From assembly GCF_000002865.3 (NCBI RefSeq), contig NW_001865049.1, forward strand, positions 68,331-132,330: a DNA stretch of 64,000 nucleotides, given 5' to 3'. This DNA is from Monosiga brevicollis MX1 (lineage: Eukaryota > Opisthokonta > Choanoflagellata > Craspedida > Salpingoecidae). The stretch's first letter is position 1. The number at the start of each line of letters is the position of its first letter. The notes beneath the pieces are model-generated. The model did no database searches and had not been told where the DNA came from. It saw only the letters and a program-made list of their open reading frames with translations. A program made the position numbers and the translations under genes. Below are positions 11,250 to 21,900 of the stretch, piece after piece.

Positions 11250-11840
11250 TCAATTTTTAGGAATGAATAAACTAGCCTGGCCGTCTTGCTTGAAAATATC
11301 GTTCTGCTCCTGTTGAGACAATGCAGTCCAATCGCGGATGTTTCCTAGGCAGTCGAGTACACGAAGACACGGTCCGAATTCCTCGATAGTTTGTTCTGAC
11401 AAGCGAAACCCTGAGACACGGTCTTCCAGGTCTTCTCCCAGAAACACAATGAATTTCCCAGCATTCCGTGAAGTTAGGTTTTTGAGCTCGCCTGGCCAGT
11501 CGAGGAATGAGCGGTGGCTAAACGAGCAGTTTGGGAGCAACTCATCCTCCAGATGTTTACGCAAGTCTGATACAAGCAGCCGCAAAAGAGTCAATCGCCG
11601 ATTTCCATCCATTATAACTCGGCATGTCCAGTCTTCACCAAAGGTGCCAAGCCGTCCTGCAGGAACAGTGAGGGGGGGTCTGATGTCAAAAATTACTTTT
11701 GACACCTGTCTCACGGCTTGAACTTCATCGGCCTGGACGGCTGACTCCAACGAATTGGCGAGCTCAAACAGGGAAAGGTTCTTGAGCCCCAAGATCTCTA
11801 CTCTCAGGGTATTTTGCTCTTTAACCGGGTACACTGTCAT
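11250..11840 (-). CDS. Intronless orphan ORF, 196 residues
   Basis: An open frame of 196 codons starting MTVYPVKEQNTLRVEILG. The protein is Leu-rich and soluble-looking, with mixed charge and no membrane segment or signal peptide. It contains helical stretches such as LTLLRLLVSDLRKHLEDELL and ends SLFIPKN. I recognise no domain. Codon use is more AT-tolerant than in neighbouring genes and there is no sign of introns, which sets it apart from nearly everything else in the window. It shares this character with the plus-strand ORF at 12358 and may belong to the same inserted segment. Alternatives are a young orphan gene, or one exon of a larger gene whose other exons I cannot see. Confidence 0.45.
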   Translation of the reverse strand: MTVYPVKEQNTLRVEILGLKNLSLFELANSLESAVQADEVQAVRQVSKVIFDIRPPLTVPAGRLGTFGEDWTCRVIMDGNRRLTLLRLLVSDLRKHLEDELLPNCSFSHRSFLDWPGELKNLTSRNAGKFIVFLGEDLEDRVSGFRLSEQTIEEFGPCLRVLDCLGNIRDWTALSQQEQNDIFKQDGQASLFIPKN

Positions 11841-12357
11841 TGGGGGGAATGCGCCCGGCGCTTCTTTATTGAAAACATTGCTGACGCTGCTCTGGGACCA
11901 GCGAAGGTATGAGCCTGTCAGCTCCTCTTCACCTGGGGGAGGAGAGTACTTCTCACTCTTGTTTCTCTGTTCTTGTCTTTTTCGACCGCGCCGTGCATTT
12001 TTTTTCTGTGCCTATTGCAAGCATGGTCTTGAACGAGTCCAGCCGAGCTCAACCATGGTGTGATCAGAATCGGTCGTGCGCCGCATCAACTCACCTTGGT
12101 TAATAATTTGCTGTCCATGACGGCAACGTAAATGGAGTTATGATGTCAAAGTGTATCATTCATCACACTGTAATCAGACTGTTTTTTTTAGTAAAAGAAA
12201 TTGAACGTAAAAATTCACCTTAATGTTATTCAAAAAAAACGGAGTGCTTGTGAACGGCTTGAATCGATCATGTTGCGCACCGCCTCCAAACATCCACCGG
12301 GGTTACGGATATTTTTTTCTTGTTTGTGTGTCGTGTCTTATTGACCGCGTTGCCGAA

Positions 12358-13554
12358 ATGGCATCGACGGCTTCCCGCGCGCTGGTCATTATCAGCAGCA
12401 CGATATGTCGTTCAGAAAGCGAAGATCAAGATTGGATTACTGTCGAACGTCATTCGGCTAGACCGAAGCAAAAAAAAAAGACCGCGCAACAGCCACCAAA
12501 GCCAAAAAAGGGCAGCGACAAGCCAACCCGCCGACCAGTCGTGGCCGTCGATACCTCCAAGCTGCAACTCCTCCTGCGTTCTCCTATTTCGCTTGCTCAA
12601 GACTTCATTGAGATGCTGCGCATCCATGGGCCCGATCATGGCCGCACGCACGCCGCTTTCGAAAAAGCTATCAACGCAGGACAGAAACGCCAGAGTATGT
12701 GCCCGGTCATCGACTCTTTGCTGAAAGGACAAGAAGCTCAGGCTGCACCAGGCTCAGCGCAGTTTTTACTTCACATTGACAAGGACAACAATCCATTTGA
12801 CGTTTTGGATCAAGTCCTCAAGAACAAAATGATTGCTGAGAGTCTCATCTGTGGAAGCTTTTATCTGGCGAGCAAAAAGTCGCCAGCTTTCCTTGAGGCC
12901 GGTTTGCCGCAAACACCGCTGTATGTGCAAGTGCCAAAAATCAAGGAGCTTCAATGCACACTGCCGACTCGCCATTTGGCGACATTAAGTACGCCCGTGT
13001 TTTTCAACTTTTTCCCTGCATGCCTGGCAACGACCGCCGACCACGCGCTTTTGGCGCAACAGCTGGAGGAGACATTGCGAAGCGTCAGTTCAAGCATTTG
13101 GCAGAAGCCGTTTGCATGCTCGCTGGTGTACACCGCATGGGATAGCGACAGCCAGCTCGATCTGGTCCGTGTTTTGAGAAACGCCTGTGCAGGTCAAATT
13201 TTGATGAAAGACGCTAGGCGCTGGGTGCAAGGCACGAAGGCAGCACTCAAAGCCGCTGGCCTGCAATACCGAGATACAGACAATGGTCTGTTCCTTTCCA
13301 AAGATGCTGCGCTATCAAGAGCGTTTGTGCTTATTAGCTGGAATGCGCAGCTATTTCAACACGCTTCCTCTTTTGTGTACAGCGTCCTGCTTGATAAGCG
13401 TGTGGTGACGGCTGACAGGTCAGAATCTATTGTGGCCACCTATACACCTCAAGAGTTGGCATCCAATACGCCAAAGCCTGCTCGGCAAGAGCTCGTTCCA
13501 GCCCAGCAACCCCCCAAATTTAATCTTGTTGATGAGCTCTGTAAGGGCCGGTAG
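12358..13554 (+). CDS. Intronless orphan ORF, 398 residues
   Basis: A long uninterrupted frame. I chose the Met at 12358 (MASTASRALVIISSTICRSE) because the codons between the first in-frame Met at 12223 and 12358 lie in AT-rich, leader-like sequence; the longer form would have 443 residues. Residues ~20-60 are Lys/Gln/Pro-rich (PKQKKKTAQQPPKPKKGS) and basic. The remainder is a mixed alpha/beta globular protein without cysteine clusters, zinc knuckles, membrane segments or known catalytic motifs. I do not recognise it. It is flanked by AT-rich DNA on both sides (about 12100-12240 and 13780-14200) and lacks introns, so horizontal or mobile origin is possible but not shown. I looked for terminal repeats by eye and found none. 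Confidence 0.55.
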   Translation: MASTASRALVIISSTICRSESEDQDWITVERHSARPKQKKKTAQQPPKPKKGSDKPTRRPVVAVDTSKLQLLLRSPISLAQDFIEMLRIHGPDHGRTHAAFEKAINAGQKRQSMCPVIDSLLKGQEAQAAPGSAQFLLHIDKDNNPFDVLDQVLKNKMIAESLICGSFYLASKKSPAFLEAGLPQTPLYVQVPKIKELQCTLPTRHLATLSTPVFFNFFPACLATTADHALLAQQLEETLRSVSSSIWQKPFACSLVYTAWDSDSQLDLVRVLRNACAGQILMKDARRWVQGTKAALKAAGLQYRDTDNGLFLSKDAALSRAFVLISWNAQLFQHASSFVYSVLLDKRVVTADRSESIVATYTPQELASNTPKPARQELVPAQQPPKFNLVDELCKGR

Positions 13555-14401
13555 GTTCCTGTCTCATTCATGTTTTTTATGGTTTCTCTGTTTACAAAGA
13601 GCACATGTCGGTAAGTTTCTCTCACCTCCAGATACTCGACTGCCGGCAGGACTTGGATGGAAGTCGGAAGAAAGTTGTACAAACAGTCGCCCTCGGCATT
13701 TGCACAGCGCTTTGGCGAACACAGTGCGGAGGCGGTGAAATCCTCCATCGCCAAGATGAATGTCAATCACTCAAGTGAAAGTCAGTGGTGCTACCTTTGA
13801 CAGTTCCTTCCACTGATTTCAACTTGGGTGGTTGACATGGAACAATTCGATTTATTGTAGTCTTGTGATTGGGCGATCAAGCTCGCCGTTCAGTCCACTC
13901 TTTGACTTTTCTGGTTATGAAAATCGAGACATCATATCAAGGGGGTGTTGTCGAAATGGCTCGTTTCGCGATGTTGTAACAGAATACACTTAAAGTTGGA
14001 TCCCGTGTCATTACACCGAGCGTTTGTTCCGCATTCGGATAATGATTATGAATGTCAATTTGCAAGAAGGGAGAATCAGAACCCCATCGGCGTGATGGCA
14101 CCAACTTTCTAACCGTCTGCGGGAAAATAAACACAATTTCATCGTGCCTCCGCTCTATTGCTCATTTTTCATTTTAAAACCTAGTCGTGTTCGTCACATT
14201 TATATATATACACACCACGCTGGCAGAAAGACGGGCATGCGGGCGGGTGGGGCACCACTGGGTTTGCACCCCGAAGAAATTAACAACAAACATCAGCAAC
14301 AACAAAGAACATAATAATAATATAAAATGGTGGGCGAGTTCACGAGCTGCAAACAGGGGACAGCCCAGCGCCAGTGCAGCATCACGCTCTAGAGTCAGAG
14401 C
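13555..14401. other. AT-rich intergenic region
   Basis: A minus-strand frame of 105 codons (13449-13766) partly overlaps the 3' end of the orphan gene; I do not call it. The rest to 14400 is AT-rich with an (ATA)-rich patch near 14310. No gene was seen. Confidence 0.45.
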
Positions 14402-16787
14402 TCAAACCAATGTGGCTTTGCGCCCATTTTGACTCAACGGCACCACACGGGCCGAGCCCTTGCTGGAGACTGACTTGACGCTTTGATGCGAGCTGGCACT
14501 AAGACTGCTCTCAGTTGAGCGCTCAACAGCGGTCGTATAGGTTGGGGGTGGTCGCGCGTGGGCCAAGACTGGGTCGCTCGATCGTTTCTCAAGTTTGGTC
14601 GGTGGGGCCACGTTTGAGGCGTCCGGCCGTGTGGCCAGTTGTCGTGCCGAACGCCGGCCACGCGATTGGCGATTCAAGCCCGACTGGCGACGCAAGGGCC
14701 GGGGGTGAGTTCCATTCACACAGCTTGGCGAGTCCAGGACGGACGATGGCACATCAAGACCAGGGCCGACCATGCTCATGTCTCCATCTTCGATGGAGAG
14801 GTTGAGAACCGGTGGTGCAGCCCGGGTGTGACGAGGGTGTTGCAAAGGCCGCCGTCCACTGCTCAGCATCAACGCGGGTTCCGTGCTACGGCGTGGACGT
14901 TGACGGTAGAGTGCTGGTGTTCGTGCAGTCAGCCGTTCAACCAAATCGGCATGGGGCCCAACGGAGGCTCCGGATGCAACCGGTAAACCTGGTGTTGCTG
15001 TCGCAGACTGCACGGCCGAGTGGGTGTGGCGGCGACGTGGCGTCATGATGCGAGCCATAAAGCCGCGGCGATTGCCACCAGGATCTGCGTCTCGCATGAC
15101 GTCCAAGAGCTCATACATTCGTTGCTTGTACTCGGCAAACTCGCCATCCACATACTCGAGCATCTGCAAGAAGCGGGTAGCCATGGTGCGAGCATTCTGC
15201 AACTTGGCGCGTGCCGCCTGCGTGTCTTCGCTGTTGCTCAAAGCATCGAGATACTCGCGCCAGAGCTCTGTCACGGATTGCTCCTCTCGACTCAGCTTGG
15301 CACACGTCTCACGATAGTGCGCTCCTCGATACGGAGCAGGTGTAAACTCGAGGCTGTCCTCGCTGGGCGTTTCCTCACAGGCCACCAAGGACTCGATACG
15401 CCTTTGAATTTGAGCATGCAGCGTGCTGTCTGGTACCTGGAGGAGCGCAATGGTGGCATCCAAGGCAAAATGGCCATTCAGGGGAGAATGAGTCGACATG
15501 TCCCAAATTGCAATCGTCGTGAGAGCTCAATAATGGATATCAGACAAAAACGTACCAGACCGCTGGGACCCTCATGTAAGCACCACACAAAGGCATCTGT
15601 CATGGCCTGAGTGGCTTCAACGGAAGCCATATCCTGCGCCGGCCACAGAGAGCGTGAGGGCGAGAGGATGCAAGGCGTACGGTGCCACGTAAGCCAAAAC
15701 GTGCATCCTGGTAACTGGCATACCGGAGGCAACAAGGAGGGCGCAATGCAGCGTGCTAGATTCTCGTATGTCATCTTATTGTGCTCCGCTAGGATTCCCA
15801 AATTGCAAAAGGTAAGCATACGGCCTGGAGGGAGACAGGCTGGTACGGTACAGGCCAACACGGAGACACACCGTATTGGCCAATGCGATGGCAGAGACGG
15901 ACAAGGCCAGAGACAATGCAAAACCCTGCGAGCATGAGCAAGAGCAGTGTTTTTGCACATGAGCGTCGAGTCGCGCCTCGGCTCAGGGGATGAGGGGTCT
16001 CGGGTAGGCAACGAACAGGAATGTGGCATGAGGGCCAGCACAATCGGGAGAGCGCGTCGATAGCGCTCTTCACGGGAGCGAGCGGCAAGCTCCTGTAGGA
16101 GGTCGAGGGATGTGGTGTGCAAGGCATTGGCCAGATGGTCACGGAGCCGTGCTTTGAGAAGGGCAATCCAGTCGTGAATGGTAATGTCGGTTGTCTCCAG
16201 CGTAGGCGTATTGGTGGTGATGGATGACTCCTCAAGCTCAAGGCAGTGGGCTATGTCAATGCCAGCCAAGTAGAAGAGCTGGGCATCGTGAAGCTGACGA
16301 AGCGCACTGACGCGAATGGCGGATCCAGCGCGCCGAAACACGCCCTCTGTTTGAACAATGGCTGGACAAGGCGCGCGTGCATCAACAAGCAAGGCTTTGT
16401 GAGCTTGGGAAGCCACAATAAGAATATCTGTGCACGAGTGCTTGCTGGAGCTGATTGCTAGGTGTTTGGTGGAGTTTATTTTCAAAATGCAGGGCCAGGT
16501 TTGGGATCCAAGAGGGGCATGGACACGCCAGCTGTGCGGGACCAACCTCGTTTGCGGAAGAGATGACGAAGCAGGTTGGTAATGTTGAGCACTCGACGAG
16601 TGCCATTGGAAAAGAGTTTGCGAATTTCGGCGGAGCGAGAAGGCGCCGAGGCGAAATGAATGTTGGCGGCTACATCGCGACAAGGCAGTTCCTCTTCGCC
16701 CAGGCCGTCCAAGTCTTCGAGAGCTGGCAGATCCAGCTCGCTCGCCAGGGCGAGAACGGCCTGTTTGAGATGAAAAGCGTCATCCAT
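14402..16787 (-). CDS. RhoGAP domain protein, ARHGAP19-like
   Basis: A minus-strand multi-exon gene. The first recognised exon starts MDDAFHLKQAVLALASEL at 16787 and ends LRHLFRKR with a donor at 16547; upstream exons or a start as far as ~17048 are possible. The following exons carry a RhoGAP fold. The arginine-finger block is EGVFRRAGSA, followed by helices around ALPIVLALMP, then NLGILAEHNKMTYENLARCIAPSLLP. The arrangement resembles ARHGAP19, a RhoA-directed GAP of cytokinesis. The last exon (14402 to about 15520) adds ~370 residues with a helical part (KLSREEQSVTELWREYLDAL) and a Ser/Arg/Pro-rich tail. Several exon joins between 15500 and 16400 are uncertain. GAP activity is inferred from the intact arginine finger and the conserved Asn-containing helix. 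Confidence 0.7.
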
Positions 16788-17392
16788 GCTCTCTTGATGA
16801 CTCGGGTTCTCAGACGCTGTTGGCGATATCAGGCAAATGGCTCGTTGGGAAGGGCTTTCACCGCATGCAACGCGCAGGGGATGTTTTGCAACGTGATTGG
16901 GCAGCTCGAGCCCGAGCTTGCAGTGTCTGCTCTGTGGATACGAAAAAAAGAAAAAGTCGGGACAGGGGACGGGAGGGTTGTCTACAACAAATGCCAACCG
17001 CCCGCAAGTGAGCGAGCGGGGGTGTGGTGATTGCTGGCGGTGATGCAAAGGGGGGCAATTCTTGTTGGATAAATCGGGGCCAGACGGGTGGTTGTGGGCA
17101 AAACAGGACGAGCCCAGCTAAAAGTTGGGGCCAGCTCGGCACATATCCACCCAACAGAGGACAAGAAGAGTCCAAGAGTTTTGCGACGGTACACGCAATG
17201 ACCAACCTGCGCGAGGGCAGCCGCGGTGCAAAATTGTTACAAGGACCAGGCAGCCGGGACGATCTGGCAGGCGCAGCCCGCACCCAGCTCGAGCGGTCCG
17301 GTGTCTCACGACAGCTATAACACGAATGGGAACGACAAGTTTGCCCCCCACCACGATGCCCGGAAGTCAAGGTCGGAACTGTTCGAGCTCGC

Positions 17393-17452
<60 letters not shown>

Positions 17453-17672
17453 AAACACAACAACACAACAAGAGCAAGATTTTCAAACACACCCGCCAAA
17501 AGTTTGCCTGTAAGCAGCAACCAGTTTTTTGAAAATCGATCATTTATCTGACAATTGTTCACAACCACTGATGTGTGACAATGACGGCACTTTGATTCTA
17601 AAACCTGACGAACTCCTTTTTATCTGACTTTTCTGCTGTTGTTGTGCTCTTCTGCTTGTGTGCCGTTTCCTC

Positions 17673-17715
<43 letters not shown>

Positions 17716-18313
17716 CGCGTCGAAAGTGCTCGACCTGCGATGTGTCTGACTCGCTCAGCTCTGGCTCTCCTTGGGTCCTCAAACTCTCTGCCCCCTGACT
17801 CGTTCTGGTCCTCTGACTCTCTGTTCCGCATCATCCCTTCGTCTTCATCACACACGCACACACACTCACAGGAGGGCGCGTGCTCTTCATCTCGCTCTCG
17901 ATCGCGGTGGATGTGGCGGTCCATCAGGCTCATCCCCAGCGCTGCAGAGAAGGCTCGGCGGACATTCGACCGCTCGCTCGTGCCTTGACACAATCACCCT
18001 CCCGCTCCCTCTTGCTCGATCCACACGAGCCAATGCAGGACCAGCTGGCACGATCGCACAGCGCATCCCCCCGCGAGCGAGTACGCAAGCCCCGTGCTGC
18101 ACGCCGCACGTTGCAAACATCAGCGCGGACATGCCAGAGCGGACACAGATTCAAACCCCTCTGGAAACGTGCATGCAGGTGGTCCGTTTGACAACGACAG
18201 TTATGACCGCTCACCCCTGCCATCTTGCTGACCTTGTCATTCCTGTGGCGCCTATGCCTTGACTGCCCCCCTTCCCTGTGATATCGTGTAGCTGCTTGCC
18301 AATATCACCCAAC

Positions 18314-18356
<43 letters not shown>

Positions 18357-18374
18357 CCCCCCCCTTCTTAATCA
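16788..18374. promoter_or_regulatory. Divergent region between RhoGAP and phosphatase genes
   Basis: This holds a (CA)n tract (17398-17449), a (GT)n tract (about 17678-17711) and a (CT)n tract (about 18318-18352). The last ends about 20 bases before a plus-strand ATG at 18375. The long minus-strand frame crossing 17397-17449 is driven by the CA repeat. The 5' exons and promoters of both flanking genes are probably here. Confidence 0.4.
17398..17449. repeat. (CA)n microsatellite
   Basis: About 26 uninterrupted CA units in the divergent intergenic region. Confidence 0.93.
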
Positions 18375-18862
18375 ATGGCCAAACCGGACCAGTCCCTCGC
18401 TCAAATTGAGACCCTTGCTGCTTCCTTTCCCGTCATTCCACACACCAGCCTGCGATCTGCCGGTGACATTTGTGCCTTCCTTTCCTCAATCCTCGGGATT
18501 CATCCAACAAAAGCGGGAGAGGCCTGCCCATCTCCACTCGAGCTGGTTGTCCCCCTCCTCATCCTCTGCCCCCTTGTCTGGACGGCGGGGGCCCGCTAAT
18601 TGTCGCCAAACTGAGCAGTGCCCCAGAAACACTTCTCACCGGCCTCCTCGGTCCCATCTTTGAAGGCACAGAGCAAAGGTGCGGGTCAGCGCTGCCCAGC
18701 CCCTTTTCCTGACGCCCATCCCGTGAAGTGGCATTCCTCCTCGCGAGCAACAAGTGGGCACTTTGCGAGCTACACTTTCGCCTCGTCACTTGCACTCTTG
18801 AGTCGGCGCGAAAAACGGCGTCTGCCCTTTTCTGGGCCTGCACCACGTACACACAAAACAGG
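18375..18862 (+). CDS. Probable upstream coding exons of the PTP gene
   Basis: Three plus-strand stretches look coding: MAKPDQSLAQIETLAASFPV from 18375; PLIVAKLSSAPETLLTGLLG, ending at a GTGCGG donor near 18679; and LLASNKWALCELHFRLVTCT, ending at a GTACAC donor near 18848. The last joins in phase, through the CAG acceptor before AGGTCG at about 18895, to the frame containing the Met at 18924. That makes these the likely N-terminal exons of the phosphatase. The join between the second and third stretches does not fit cleanly, so a separate small gene is also possible. No domain is recognised; the segments are helical. Confidence 0.35.
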
Positions 18863-18923
18863 CGCCTAGGTTGCCTGCTGGTCAAGCGCCCGCAGAGGTC
18901 GTCTCGGCAGCACCACCGCCACG

Positions 18924-21900
18924 ATGAATCGCTCCATCAGTACCAAGGATCGCAACCGCACCGTACGTTGGCAGCTTACCCACCTTGCTCTCCTTGCCCG
19001 ATGTCGTGCTTCGCCTCAGCAGGCACATTGCCTCGCGCAGCTTCCTCTCACCACATATCTCACGATGGATGGCGAAAACACTTGGCTGTTCGTAAATCAC
19101 AGAGGAGTCAATCGACCAAGGAATCCTCTGCGCCCCGGCGTTCAACGAGTTTGAGCCATCGGCAGAGCGGCGATTGGTCTAAAAAAGCCTCCATTCGACG
19201 TCGCTTGCCCGGCTGGCGCTCGTACCAAGGCAAGCAGACACAACGCCTGCAGCAAGCCATCCAACAGGCCGACCTCTCAGCCATTGCCCGCGCCATCCGA
19301 GATGGCGCCGAAATCAACCATCGCGATCAACACCGTGATTGGAAGACCCCACTCTTGATGGCCATCAGCATCTACGACCCGAGCAATGACCGCACCCTTG
19401 AAGTGATTGAGGTACGGTTTTTTTTTTTTTTTGCTTCTCCACGAGACACAAAAACTTGTCCATAGAGTCGGCGCTGGTGCCTACGTTCGCTGGCTGCTCT
19501 TCCGTTGCACGCACTGACCATACGCTTGGGGCCCACGACACGTCAGATTCTGCTTCGGGCCAAGGCCGATGGTGATTGCCAGGACGTTATGGGCAACTCG
19601 GCTCTGCATACAGCTGCCCACTTTGGTCATGTCGACGTGGTCCACCTTCTCTTGCAGTACCAGGTCGATTGTCATCGCCTGAACAACCAAGCTGAGAATG
19701 CCCTCTTCACAGCCGTTCGCCAAAATCAAGCCGCCTGCGTGCGCCTCTTTGTCAAGCGCCTTCCGCAAATGCTGCCCGAGGTGCCACAGGAACAGCGGCT
19801 GCTTGGCCTCTGTCTGCAGTCTTGTCAATATGACACGCTCGAAGATATCTTGCGCGCTTACAAACTAGCCGCCCCAAATGACATGGATCACATTCTCAAT
19901 GCGCTCCAAAGAAAGCAGCCAGACAACACCCGCCTCGCTCACCTCATTAACAGCATGCGCAATCAGCAGCCATCAGACATGGCTGCCACCAACAACAACC
20001 ATCAACACCTCAATACCTCGACCGACCTAGACCAGTTGGGGCCATTGCAGCCCTCCAAGCCATCGCGGCCCCCAGCAGAAGACCGTCGCCGTCGGTCCTC
20101 CCTCCTCGCGGCACAGTGGCTCGTTCCCACTGCCCTCACCGTGCGGCGTGGAGCTGATGGTCTCTTGGGCTTTAGCGTAGTCGGGGGCATTGAGCAGGAT
20201 GCCCTCCCCGCCATTGCTCTCAGCGATGCGCACAGCCCCCACTACGAAGGCCAGGGCTACCAATTGCGGGAGGGTGACGAACTGCTCGCCGTGGATGGTC
20301 ATCCCGTAGCTGGCCTCTCTCACGCCGGCGTGGTTGACCTCTTTCGTCAATGCGAGTCCCGCGTTTCTCTCCTCATCCTACCGCTCGAGGCAGATGAGCA
20401 GGACTACAACACCGGCAACACGGGTGCGCAACAAGGCATGCGTGAACGATCCGGGACACAAGCCAGCCTGCGCAGTGTGACTCAGCAGCAGCCTCTGCTC
20501 TTTTACGATGCTAGCGTGCCCCTGACCACGCGCACACCAGAAGCGGGTGAGGTTCAGGGCCAAACCTATCACTTTGTTTCGCCGCAACTCTTCCACTTCT
20601 TCCTCGCCAATAAGCACCTGGCCGAGTGGGGCCAGTATTTAGATCATTACTACGGCTCGCTCAAGCGATCCATCGAGGTCCGCCCACAACACAAATCGCG
20701 TCAAGCTGCCACGTCTGCCATCAAGATTTGCCACCTCACTCGCAACGCCGAGAACGTCTTTGGCTTTGGCATCCACGGTGGGACCGATCATCGCAACCTG
20801 CCCTTCATCGCCCACATTGCCGATGTTGCCTACGCGCCGTCTTCGCCCAACCGCATTGCCCACGGCGACGCGATTCTGCGTATTAACGATGAAAGTACCC
20901 TCACGTGGTCCTCCGAGCAGTGTGTGCAAGCCATCACCAGCTCCCTCAACGTCCTCACCCTCGTGTGTATGACCCGCACCGCCAATACCGAGGCGTTTGC
21001 CCTGCCCTCGCCGCCCCCCGAGGACGTGCCCACCAATGTCCGCACCATATCGCCGTCCAAGGTGGTGAGCGCCAACAGCACCCCGCGCAACCAGTCGCCT
21101 GCCGTGCCGGTGCTCCTTGATGCCCAGGCAGATCAAGCGCGTGCCTCCCCAGGACCTCGTGCACACCGTCCCAGCGGGGGTGGCTCAAGCCGACGCCGCT
21201 CGGGTATGGCCTCGTCTGAAGCCACACCTGCTTCTGCTTCCGATGGATATGAACCGGTGCGCCTGACTCGAAAGATTCTGGAACAGCGCAATCTTTCATA
21301 CCTCATTGCCGCCAATGAGGCCCTTGGTGACGGCTCGGTCCGCACGGAGAGTGATATTGCTGCATGGACGCGCCGCGTTCTGGAGAGTAATCAGCAGATG
21401 GATCAGGTCATGAACAAAACGGAAGACAAGGTCCCACATGAGACTCGGGAGCGAGCTTCAGACCAACACAGGCCAAAGCGGACTGCCAGTGGTCGTAAGC
21501 GATCCTCCGATGCGGCCGTAGCACCCGCGCAGCCTGCGAGCGCTGCTCAGCCATTGCAGGACGATGGCAACAATGATGCCGAGGCCACCGCCTCTCTCCC
21601 TCCCGCTGCAACTGTCCTTCGCATGCTTGGTGATCAGGGTGAAACCGACACCGACCAAGCGGAGAACGCTGGTTCCAACTCCGCTGCCACCCCTCGCGCT
21701 GTGGTCGAGCTCCAGCAGCATGGTGCACGCAACCCTCAGCGCAGCCAAGCCTCCTTCGATGAACAGTCGAACGACGTCTTCCGCCAGCGCTCCAGCACTG
21801 TTACCTCCACCCGCGCTCGTGTTGGTAGTGTCAACCATCACCAGCAGCACCGCTTGGCGAGTCTCGGTAGTCGTGCTGCCAGTCTTGATCCGAACGTGGA

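Noticed and set aside
11250-13554. Reading the orphan island as a known transposon or retroelement
   Set aside because: No reverse transcriptase, integrase, transposase, zinc knuckle or terminal repeats could be seen, so no mobile-element call is made.
13449-13766. 105-codon minus-strand frame overlapping the 3' end of the orphan gene
   Set aside because: It looks somewhat coding outside the overlap, but has no domain, no splice support and shares bases with a longer ORF.
16858-17568. 236-codon minus-strand frame with a Cys-Val run
   Set aside because: It is driven by the CA microsatellite at 17398-17449. Only its 3' part near 16788-16930 could be RhoGAP leader or coding sequence.
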